64,000 bases of DNA from Propionibacteriaceae bacterium (GTDB lineage Bacteria > Actinomycetota > Actinomycetes > Propionibacteriales > Propionibacteriaceae), in assembly GCA_031267645.1 (NCBI GenBank), contig JAIRYW010000014.1, positions 1 to 64,000 of the forward strand. The letters run 5' to 3'. Positions 57,377 to 64,000 of this stretch are shown here, one piece after another (within the stretch, counting starts at the first letter, position 1; the number at the start of each line of letters is the position of its first letter). The notes below the pieces were generated by a model. It ran no database searches. It had not been told where the DNA came from and worked only from the letters and a program-made list of their open reading frames with translations. A program made the translations under genes and the position numbers.

Positions 57377-59005
57377 ATGGCTCAGGATCAGCCCGACGGT
57401 TATCTAGCGGAGTGGCGGGACTGGCGGCGGCGGCGCTGGGCCGAGGCTCCTCGGATCGCGGCCAACGTCGGCACCTGGTGGCCCGGGCCGGCCCCGGCCG
57501 TGCTCAACGGCGGGCCGGGCCGTTGGTGGGTGGCCGACGATCGGCTGTGCGGCGACCAGTTGGGGCGGGTCGAGTCCGAGGTCGACCTGACCGCGCCGGC
57601 GGACGACGACCTGGTCGAGTTGGCGGCCGGGCAGTCGGCCGAGGTGGACGGGCGGCGCTTCCAAGCCTTGGCCATGCGCGACGGTTTGGCCCTGCGTCTG
57701 TTCGACCCGACCGCCCCCAGCGCCACCGAACTGGTCGGAGTGGACGCTTTCGAACCTGATCCGGCTTGGTGTCTGACCGCCCGCTTCGTGCCGGCCGAAC
57801 CGGGCGCGACGTTCCTGGTCGAACAGGCCGACGGCTGGACCGGGCCGGTCGAACTGGCCGGCTGGGCCGAATTGGAGTTGGACGGGCGGACCCGCCGATT
57901 GGAGTTGACGGCGGCCGGGCTGGGCTTCTTCCTGGTCTTCGGCGACGCCGGCAACGGCCGCCAGACCAGGCAGTATCGTTTCCTGTCGGTCCCGCCGGTC
58001 GACCAGGGCCAGGTCCGGCTCGACTTCAACCGGGCTTACCTGCCGCCGATAAGTTTCTCCCGCCACTACCTTTGCCCCCGCCCGACCGCGGCCAACCAGC
58101 TGGACCAGCCGGTGCTGGCCGGCGAGACCTTCCAGCGCTACGCCGACCGGCCCGACCAGCCCCTGGTGACAGTCGAACAAGTGGCCGGCGACCTGGCGGC
58201 CGGCGATCGGGTCCGCCTGCTCGACGTGCGCTGGCGGCTGGGCTGGCGCGACAACTGGTCCGACTACCTGTCCGGACATCTGCCGGGGTCGGTCTGGGTC
58301 GATCTGGACGACGAGTTGGCCGACCCGCCCAGCCCCCAGGCCGGCCGTCACCCCCTGCCCGACCCGGCCCGCTTCCAAGCCGCCGTCCGACGTTGGGGCC
58401 TGGAACCGGGCGACCGGGTGGTGGTGTACGACGACGGCGGCAACATGGCGGCCGCCCGGGCCTGGTGGCTGTTGACCGACGTCGGGTTGGACGCCCGGGT
58501 CCTGGACGGCGGACTGGCGGCCTGGCGCGAACAGGGCTTCGCCTTGGACACCGGTCAGGTCGAACCGACTCCCAGCCAGATCGAGCTGGACCGGCCCGGC
58601 CGGTGGGGCCGGCTGGAGATCGACCAGGCGGCCGAGTTCCCGGCCCGGGGCGTCCTGCTCGACGCCCGGGCCAAAGAGCGCTACCTGGGCCTGACCGAAC
58701 CGGTCGACGCCCGGGCCGGCCACATCCCCGGCGCTGTCAGCGCCCCCACCGGTGACAATCTGGACTCAGCCGGTCGCTTCCTGTCGGCCGCCCGCCTCCA
58801 GGCCCGTTTCGCCGCCCTGGGCTTGGCCGAGGACAGCGCGGTGGCGGTCTACTGCGGCTCCGGCGTGACGGCCGCGCACGAGATCCTGGCCCTGCGCCTG
58901 GCCGGCCATCCGGCCAGCCTCTACGCCGGTTCCTGGTCCCAGTGGGCGGCCAGCGGCCGCCCGGCCGCCCAAGGCGACGAGAGTCCGGTGGTCCCAGGGG
59001 CCTGA
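57377..59005 (+). CDS. DUF1684 - rhodanese - rhodanese fusion
   Basis: 542-residue soluble protein. Residues about 8-250 are a DUF1684 domain: WRDWRRRRWAEA start, FFLVFGDAGNGRQTRQYRFL and the hallmark LDFNRAYLPPISFS followed by CPRPTAANQL and LAGE. From about 262 a tandem rhodanese follows as in thiosulfate/3-mercaptopyruvate sulfurtransferases: an inactive first domain (DVRWRLGW, SGHLPGSVWVDLD, VYDDGGNMAAARAWWLL) and an active second with catalytic Cys493 in VYCGSGVTAAHE. The loop CGSGVT fits the mercaptopyruvate/thiosulfate class. No signal peptide. I know of no such fusion as a described enzyme. Start ATG 57377 has AGGAAGG at good distance; GTG 57368 overlaps that site. It is transcribed alone. 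Confidence 0.88.
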   Translation: MAQDQPDGYLAEWRDWRRRRWAEAPRIAANVGTWWPGPAPAVLNGGPGRWWVADDRLCGDQLGRVESEVDLTAPADDDLVELAAGQSAEVDGRRFQALAMRDGLALRLFDPTAPSATELVGVDAFEPDPAWCLTARFVPAEPGATFLVEQADGWTGPVELAGWAELELDGRTRRLELTAAGLGFFLVFGDAGNGRQTRQYRFLSVPPVDQGQVRLDFNRAYLPPISFSRHYLCPRPTAANQLDQPVLAGETFQRYADRPDQPLVTVEQVAGDLAAGDRVRLLDVRWRLGWRDNWSDYLSGHLPGSVWVDLDDELADPPSPQAGRHPLPDPARFQAAVRRWGLEPGDRVVVYDDGGNMAAARAWWLLTDVGLDARVLDGGLAAWREQGFALDTGQVEPTPSQIELDRPGRWGRLEIDQAAEFPARGVLLDARAKERYLGLTEPVDARAGHIPGAVSAPTGDNLDSAGRFLSAARLQARFAALGLAEDSAVAVYCGSGVTAAHEILALRLAGHPASLYAGSWSQWAASGRPAAQGDESPVVPGA

Positions 59006-59052
59006 TTCAGACCCGTTTCGACCGTGATGGTCGCGGATTTCGCCAATGTGGA

Positions 59053-59222
59053 TTTGGATCATGCGACTTCGCGCAGGACGACGTGGTGGGGGTGGTTCCG
59101 CGCGGGAAGGCGACCGCGTGTCGGATGACGGATGGGCGGTGGCGGGGGACACGGCTCTCGTCGTTCTGCGGGGGTCCGCCCACTCCGTCATTCTGCGCGC
59201 AGCGCAGCCGCAGAATCCATCA
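59053..59222. repeat. dispersed intergenic repeat (REP-like), copies C and D
   Basis: A GCGACTTCGCGCAGGACGAC unit near 59060 and a hairpin ATTCTGCG (59190-59197)/CGCAGAAT (59209-59216) repeat the core of the elements at 38.5 and 47.8 kb. They fill the gap between the convergent fusion gene and pyrC. Confidence 0.65.
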
Positions 59223-59275
59223 GAACGATGAACACACGACAAACCACCGGGTCAGCCGGGGTCCCGCTGGAGCGC

Positions 59276-60553
59276 TCAGAAGTCGTCGCCGCCGTAGGTG
59301 GCCCGGCCGCGCCAGAAGGTCGCCAGCACCGGGTCGGGCAGGTCGCGGCCGTGGTACGGGTTGTTGCGGGCCAAGGAGAGACTGGTGGCTTTGTCCACCG
59401 TTCGGCGGCGCTGGGGGTCGATCAGGACCAGGTTGGCCGGCTGGCCCGGCTCCAAAGGGCGGCCCTGGTGGTCGGACACCCGGCCGATACGGGCCGGGGC
59501 CGCCGACATGCGTTCGACTAGGCCGGACCAATCCATCCGGCCGGTCAGCACCATGGTCTCGAGCACGACGGCCAAAGCTTGCTCCAAACCGATCATGCCG
59601 GGACGGGCCACATCGAAGGGATGGTCCTTGTCTTGCGGAGTGTGGGGGGCGTGGTCGGTCGCCACGGCGTCGATGACGCCGTCGGCCAAGGCTTGGCGCA
59701 GAGCCTCGCTGTGCTCCTCCGTGCGCAAGGGCGGGTTGACTTTGTAAGTGGTGTCGTACCCCTCCAGCTCGACCGTGCCCAAGAGCAGGTGGTGTGGCGT
59801 GACCTCGGCGGTGACCGGCAGCCGGCGGGCTTTGGCCCAACGGATCAAATCGACCGACTCGGCCGAGGAGACGTGGCAGACGTGCAGACGCCCGCCGGTC
59901 AACCGGACCAGTTCGATGTCGCGGGCCACGATGGCCGACTCGGCGGCGGGCGGCCAAGGCGGCAGACCGAGCCGGCCGCCGATGGCCGACTCGTGGCAGC
60001 AGGCCCCGGGCCCGGCCAGGTCGTCGTCCTGGCTGTGCTGGGCCAAGACGCCGCCGAAGTCTTTGACGTATTCCAAAGCCCGCCGCATGACCTGGGCGTT
60101 CTGGACGCAGCGGCCGTCGTCGGAGAAGAGGTCGACCCCGGCCCGGTGCATCAACCCCAGCTCGGCCAGCTCCTGGCCGGCCAAGCCCTTGGTGATGGCG
60201 CCGACCGGCCGCACCTCAGCCCAGCCCTCCCGTCGGCCCAAATCGGCCAGGTGGCTGGCCGCCTCGCCGGTGTCGGTCACCGGATCGGTGTTGGCCATGG
60301 CGAAACAGGCCGTGTAACCGCCCCGGGCCGCCGCCCGCGTGCCCGAGGCCACCGTCTCGGCCTCCTCACCGCCAGGTTGGCGCAGATGGGTGTGGAGGTC
60401 GACCAAGCCGGGCAGGGCCATCAAACCGTCCGCCTCCACCGCACGACGGTTCGGCCCCAGATCGGCCGCCTCCACCAACAGCTCGCCTTTGATCGCCAGG
60501 TCGCGCCGACCGCCGTCGGCCAACCGAACCCCGCGTAACAACCATTCAGTCAT
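59276..60553 (-). CDS. pyrC: dihydroorotase
   Basis: 425-residue class I dihydroorotase, which closes N-carbamoyl-aspartate to dihydroorotate in pyrimidine synthesis. Metal ligands: HTHLRQPG near residue 53, an active-site Asp/Lys-region loop around GAITKGLAGQE, HVCHVSS near 225-231, and DHAPHTPQDK near 300. Start ATG 60553 (MTEWLLRGVRLADGG); the frame continues upstream through repeat sequence but has no sense there. It is the third gene after pyrR and pyrB on this strand, separated from pyrB by an unusual 231-base spacer. Confidence 0.95.
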   Translation of the reverse strand: MTEWLLRGVRLADGGRRDLAIKGELLVEAADLGPNRRAVEADGLMALPGLVDLHTHLRQPGGEEAETVASGTRAAARGGYTACFAMANTDPVTDTGEAASHLADLGRREGWAEVRPVGAITKGLAGQELAELGLMHRAGVDLFSDDGRCVQNAQVMRRALEYVKDFGGVLAQHSQDDDLAGPGACCHESAIGGRLGLPPWPPAAESAIVARDIELVRLTGGRLHVCHVSSAESVDLIRWAKARRLPVTAEVTPHHLLLGTVELEGYDTTYKVNPPLRTEEHSEALRQALADGVIDAVATDHAPHTPQDKDHPFDVARPGMIGLEQALAVVLETMVLTGRMDWSGLVERMSAAPARIGRVSDHQGRPLEPGQPANLVLIDPQRRRTVDKATSLSLARNNPYHGRDLPDPVLATFWRGRATYGGDDF

Positions 60554-60784
60554 GTCAGCCTCTCGTCGCTGCTGTCGGCCCGGCGCCGGACCCGTCGGAT
60601 GGGTTGCGCCTGACGGTCCGGCTCGGCCGCCGTACGGGTGGCCAGGCCGATGTCCCCACCTGCTCTGGGGGAGAGCACCGTCTGGGGTTCGGCCAGGCTG
60701 CCGTCCGGGTGGTCGGGCCGATGTTCCCACCTGTCCCGGGGGCGGAGGACCATCCGGGGATAGGCATGACCGCTGTCCGGGCGG
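60554..60784. other. 231-bp spacer between pyrB and pyrC with diverged direct repeats
   Basis: Two imperfect units of about 80 bases (each containing a CAGGTGGGAACATCGG or CAGGTGGGGACATCGG core on the minus strand and a CACCCGGACGGC-type segment) occupy the spacer. Frames through it are repeats of Pro/Arg/Gly and are not taken as coding. The pyr genes are usually closely packed, so this looks like an inserted repeat. Confidence 0.6.
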
Positions 60785-60791
60785 TCATGCC
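60763..60791 (-). terminator. 11-bp perfect hairpin at the pyrB stop
   Basis: GGCATGACCGC and its exact complement flank a seven-base loop and include the pyrB stop codon. It may partly end transcription before pyrC. Confidence 0.6.
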
Positions 60792-61723
60792 AACCCCTCG
60801 TCGGCGCCGGACAGCAGGTGGAACAGCACGCTCATACGGACCGGCACGCCGGCGGCCACCTGGTCCAAGATCAACGACTGGGCCGAATCGGCCGCCTCGG
60901 CCGAGATCTCGACCCCCCGGTTGATCGGGCCCGGATGGCAGATGGCGGCGTGGCCGGGCAGACGGCGCAGCCTTGGCGGGGTCAAGCCGAAGAACTCGGT
61001 GTACTCCCGGGCGGTGGGGAAGAATCCGCCGGACATCCTCTCGCGCTGCACCCGTAGCATCATCAGGGCGTCGAGCCCAGGCAGGACGGCGTCCAGATCG
61101 TCCGTCACCTGGACCGGCCAGGACTCGACCCCGGCCGGGCGCAGGGTGGAGGGAGCCACCAAGGTGACCTCCGCCCCCAAGGTCTTGAGCAACCAGACGT
61201 TGGACCGCACCACCCGCGAGTGCAACAGGTCGCCCACGATGGCGATCCGTTTGCCGGCCAGGCCGGGACGGTCGACGGCGGCGAAGTGGCGGCGCAAGGT
61301 GAAGGCGTCCAACAGGGCCTGGGTGGGGTGTTCGTGCCAGCCGTCGCCGGCGTTGACCAGGTGGGCCTCGGTCCAGCCGGCGGCTTGCTCCAAGGCCCCG
61401 GAGGAGGCGTGCCGGATGACGAAGCAGTCCACCTTCATCGATTCCAGGGTGAGCATGGTGTCGCGCATGGACTCGCCCTTGGAGACCGAGGAGCCCCTGG
61501 CCGTGACCGAGATGGAGTCGGCCGACAACCGGCGCTCGGCCAACTCGAAGGAGTTGCGGGTGCGGGTCGAGTCCTCGAAGAAGAGATTGACGATGGTGCG
61601 CCCGACCAGAGCCGGGATCTTCTTGATCGGGCGGGTCAAGACTTCGGCCATCTGTTCGGCGGTGTCGAGCAAGGCGGTCGCCTGAGCCAGGTCGAGGCTG
61701 GCCGTCGACAATAGGTGTCTCAC
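60785..61723 (-). CDS. pyrB: aspartate carbamoyltransferase catalytic subunit
   Basis: 312-residue catalytic chain that forms N-carbamoyl-aspartate from carbamoyl phosphate and aspartate. The carbamoyl-phosphate motif [18 protein letters not shown] lies near 49-66, the 80s-loop region with SKGES near 83-87, HPTQALLD near 133-140, and the aspartate-binding MLRVQRERM near 223-231. The start is GTG 61723, overlapping the pyrR stop (GTGA), so translation is coupled. No regulatory chain gene (pyrI) is present, as usual in actinobacteria. Confidence 0.96.
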   Translation of the reverse strand: MRHLLSTASLDLAQATALLDTAEQMAEVLTRPIKKIPALVGRTIVNLFFEDSTRTRNSFELAERRLSADSISVTARGSSVSKGESMRDTMLTLESMKVDCFVIRHASSGALEQAAGWTEAHLVNAGDGWHEHPTQALLDAFTLRRHFAAVDRPGLAGKRIAIVGDLLHSRVVRSNVWLLKTLGAEVTLVAPSTLRPAGVESWPVQVTDDLDAVLPGLDALMMLRVQRERMSGGFFPTAREYTEFFGLTPPRLRRLPGHAAICHPGPINRGVEISAEAADSAQSLILDQVAAGVPVRMSVLFHLLSGADEGLA

Positions 61724-62277
61724 GTCGGATCGCTCTCAGGGGCCATGATCGAGACCTGGCTGGAGCCGTCCAGCTCGCTCAACCGGACTTGGACCCGCTC
61801 GTCCGCCCGAGTGGGCAGCTCCTTGCCCACCACGTCGGCCGCGATCGGCAGCTCGCGGTGCCCCCGGTCGACCAGGACCGCCAAGCGGATGCGGCGGGGC
61901 CGGCCGAAGTCCTTCAAGGCGTCCAAGGCGGCCGCCACCGTCCGCCCGGAGTAGAGCACGTCGTCGACCAAGACCAAGACCCGGCCGTCGATGTCGCAGG
62001 GGATCGCGGTCGGCGTCACCGTCCGGGTGGGCTGGCGACGTAAGTCGTCGCGGTACAAGGTGATGTCGAGCTGGCCGACCGGAACGGCCTGGCCGGAGGC
62101 CTCCTCGATCAGGCGGCCCAGGCGGCGGGCCAGCGGCACGCCCCGGGTCGGGACGCCGATCAAGACCAAGTCGTCGGGGCCGTGGTTGGCCTCGATCAAC
62201 TGGTAGGCGATCCGGGCCAAGGCCCGGTCTATGTCGTCAGACGACAGCACCACGCGCTCAGGGCCGTATCGCGCCAT
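61720..62277 (-). CDS. pyrR: PyrR bifunctional regulator/uracil phosphoribosyltransferase
   Basis: 185-residue PyrR. The PRPP-binding motif [14 protein letters not shown] lies at about residues 98-111, and the N-terminal [19 protein letters not shown] helix is typical. PyrR binds pyr mRNA when UMP is high, and may also convert uracil to UMP. In actinobacteria it is thought to block translation rather than cause attenuation. Two ATG codons are in tandem (62280 and 62277); the second has better spacing to AGGAGG. A frame running much further upstream is spurious, as it crosses the divergent DsbA gene. First gene of pyrRBC. Confidence 0.94.
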   Translation of the reverse strand: MARYGPERVVLSSDDIDRALARIAYQLIEANHGPDDLVLIGVPTRGVPLARRLGRLIEEASGQAVPVGQLDITLYRDDLRRQPTRTVTPTAIPCDIDGRVLVLVDDVLYSGRTVAAALDALKDFGRPRRIRLAVLVDRGHRELPIAADVVGKELPTRADERVQVRLSELDGSSQVSIMAPESDPT

Positions 62278-62397
62278 CATGACCTCCTCGAACGTGTCGG
62301 TGGGAGCAGGTCGCTCAGAGCGCCAATCTAGCGCACTGGGCCGGTTCACTCCGCGGGCGGGATTGGCGGGCGCTCCCGACCGTGGTTGAGTTAGGCC

Positions 62398-63009
62398 ATG
62401 GAGAAGACGACGGTTGATTTTTGGTTCGATCCGCTCTGCCCCTGGGCCTGGGTGACTTCGCGTTGGATGCTGGAGGTGGAACGGGTCCGCCCGGTCCGCA
62501 CCGTCTTCCACGTCATGAGCCTGGCCGTCCTCAACGCCGGCCGCGAGGGCCTGTCGGACGACTACCGCCGGACCATGGAGACGGTGGCTTGGTACGGCGC
62601 CCGGGCTGCGATCCAGGTCGAGCTGGCCGCGGGTCCGGACTCTCTGCGCGACTTCTACACCGCCTTGGGCCGGCGCTACCACGATCTGGACCAGCCCCGG
62701 GCGGTCGAGACCATCCGACAGGCTCTGCTCGAACTCGACTTGGACCCCGCCATAGCCGAGCGGTCCTTGACCGACGCCTTCGACGACCAACTCAGGCTGA
62801 GCCACCACCAGGGCATGGACCCGGTCGGAACGGACGTCGGCACGCCGGTCCTGCGCGTCAACGGCATGAGCCTGTTCGGGCCGGTCATCTCGCCCGCCCC
62901 GACCGGTGAGGAAGCCGGTCGGTTGTTCGACGGCGTGGCCGCGGTGACGGCCTATCCCGGTTTCTTCGAGCTCAAGCGGACCCGGACGGTGGGTCCGATC
63001 TTCGGCTGA
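62398..63009 (+). CDS. DsbA family protein, Rv2466c-like
   Basis: 203-residue thioredoxin-fold protein of the DsbA/FrnE group. [20 protein letters not shown] near the N-terminus matches the mycothiol-dependent reductase Rv2466c family, but the motif is Cys14-Pro-Trp-Ala17: the second Cys is replaced, so the protein would work with one Cys and mycothiol. The cis-Pro loop GTPVLRVNG (about 147-155) is present. No signal peptide; cytosolic. It is divergent from pyrR, sharing a 120-base promoter region. Role probably in thiol redox or nitro-compound reduction. Confidence 0.85.
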   Translation: MEKTTVDFWFDPLCPWAWVTSRWMLEVERVRPVRTVFHVMSLAVLNAGREGLSDDYRRTMETVAWYGARAAIQVELAAGPDSLRDFYTALGRRYHDLDQPRAVETIRQALLELDLDPAIAERSLTDAFDDQLRLSHHQGMDPVGTDVGTPVLRVNGMSLFGPVISPAPTGEEAGRLFDGVAAVTAYPGFFELKRTRTVGPIFG

Positions 63010-63185
63010 GCCGCCCGGGCCGGCCCTGGCTCGGCGGAACGCCCGCACTTGGCTGAAGCGGCCGGACCTGACAGACTCGGTCCAATCGTCGAAGTCTCGC
63101 CATCCCAGCGAGACTGGTCCGCCGCCGCCCGGACCGCCCGGCCATCCGATGGCCGATCGGTCCCATCAGGTCAAGGAGGTCAGAC

Positions 63186-64000
63186 ATGGTCAACGAGGTC
63201 ATCCACCTGGCGAATGACAATTGCGAAGTGACGGTGTGGTCCTTGGGCGCGGCCGTCAACGACATCCGAGTGCCGGACCGTCAGGGCCGCTTGGAGTCGG
63301 TCGTCCTGGGCTATTCCTGTGTCGGCGACCGGTTGGAGGGCCGGTCCTACCTGGGCGAGGTGGTGGGCCCCTTCGGCAACCGCCTGGCCGGAGCCCGCTT
63401 CGCCTTGGACGGGGTCGAACACGAGCTGGAGGCCAACGACCGGGGGCAGTCCTTGCACTCGGGGTCGGACGGCTTCCACCGTCAGACCTGGCAGGTCCGG
63501 GACCGGGCCCGGGACCGGGTCCAGTTGGCCTTGGACTGGCCCGACGGCCGATCCGGCTTCCCCGGCCCGCTCGAGGTCGAATTGGAATACCTCTTGGAGG
63601 GCCTGACCTTGAGCCATCGTTTGACCGTCCGGGCGGCCCGCCCCGCCCTGGTCAACCCGCTGGCCCACCCCTACTTCAACCTGTCCGGGCGGCTGGGGCC
63701 GGTGGGCGACCATGACCTGCAGATCCAGGCTCAGTCCTACCTGCCGGTGGACGACCGCCTGATCCCGCTGCCCGAGGCCCCCCAACCGGTGGCCGGCACC
63801 GGCCTCGACCTACGCCAACCCCGCCGTCTGGGCCAGCTGGAGCTCGCGACCGACCCCCAGCTGCGGGCCTGCGGCGGTTTGGACCACGCCTTCGTGCTGG
63901 ACCGTCGACCGGACGACGGGCCCAGCCCGGCGGCCGTCCTCTACCACGCCGGCTCCGGCCGCCGACTGGTGGTCGAGACCGACTACCCGGCCCTCCAGGT
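63186..64000 (+). CDS. aldose 1-epimerase (galactose mutarotase), 3' truncated by window
   Basis: The reading frame is open from ATG 63186 to the window end (271 codons seen; the family has about 340). Conserved positions: NRLAGARFALDG (about 63-74), ANDRGQSLHSG with the usual N-x-x-x-LHGG site changed to LHSG, NPLAHPYFNLSG (catalytic His of HPYFNL, about 158-169) and GLDHAFVL near 235. It interconverts alpha and beta anomers of hexoses. AGGAGG precedes the start. No sugar operon is seen next to it within the window. Confidence 0.9.
   Translation, partial: MVNEVIHLANDNCEVTVWSLGAAVNDIRVPDRQGRLESVVLGYSCVGDRLEGRSYLGEVVGPFGNRLAGARFALDGVEHELEANDRGQSLHSGSDGFHRQTWQVRDRARDRVQLALDWPDGRSGFPGPLEVELEYLLEGLTLSHRLTVRAARPALVNPLAHPYFNLSGRLGPVGDHDLQIQAQSYLPVDDRLIPLPEAPQPVAGTGLDLRQPRRLGQLELATDPQLRACGGLDHAFVLDRRPDDGPSPAAVLYHAGSGRRLVVETDYPALQ

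Noticed and set aside
61720..63048. 442-codon version of PyrR
   Set aside because: The extra 257 residues cross the divergent DsbA gene and the shared promoter; AGGAGG and the family N-terminus put the start at 62277 or 62280.

Overview
The window is one contiguous, very GC-rich stretch of a Gram-positive actinobacterium, probably near the Propionibacteriaceae (inference). Pointers are frequent GTG/TTG starts behind strong AGGAGG sites, oligoribonuclease, a FadD15-type acyl-CoA ligase, an ssb paralogue, a mycothiol-type DsbA protein, and two sugar ABC operons that lack an ATPase gene and so probably share an MsiK-like one. No integrase, transposase, rRNA or CRISPR array was seen.

Layout. 0-0.5 kb: a truncated AbiEi-like antitoxin next to tRNA-His. 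0.6-5.1 kb: orn, an MFS carrier, tRNA-Arg, a YwaF-like membrane protein and a Dcu carrier. 5.2-17.6 kb: a uronate-polysaccharide locus with a DeoR/LacI hybrid regulator, heparinase II/III-like lyase, DUF2264 protein, sugar ABC importer, YesL-like protein, GH88 hydrolase, KduD and KduI. Lyase, DUF2264 protein and GH88 lack signal peptides, which suggests oligosaccharide import followed by cytosolic breakdown to 2-keto-3-deoxygluconate. 17.8-24.5 kb: TerC behind a yybP-ykoY (Mn2+) riboswitch, PrsW, two dynamin-like GTPases and an ssb. 24.7-32 kb: a peptide ABC importer with twin palindromic operators, a second binding protein without an export signal and a permease-ATPase fusion. 32-38.4 kb: ettA, old yellow enzyme, YbaK, acyl-CoA ligase and a double-hotdog thioesterase. 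38.6-44.7 kb: an AGE-type sugar isomerase, a ROK regulator and a second sugar ABC importer.

45.1-50.1 kb is unlike the rest: less GC-rich, with different codon use, and full of duplicated, deleted and frameshifted genes for small Cys-rich lipoproteins plus one small Sec-secreted protein. A three-gene adaptor/ATPase/permease ABC system follows (50.2-52.9 kb), then a two-component system and a DrrAB-type exporter (53.2-57.1 kb) whose promoters share an 11-bp direct-repeat box.

57.4-64 kb carries an unusual DUF1684-rhodanese-rhodanese fusion, the pyrR-pyrB-pyrC operon on the minus strand, an Rv2466c-like DsbA protein and a truncated aldose 1-epimerase. The best candidates for something undescribed are the lipoprotein array with its secreted peptide and ABC system, the DUF1684-sulfurtransferase fusion, and the intracellular uronate locus with its hybrid regulator.
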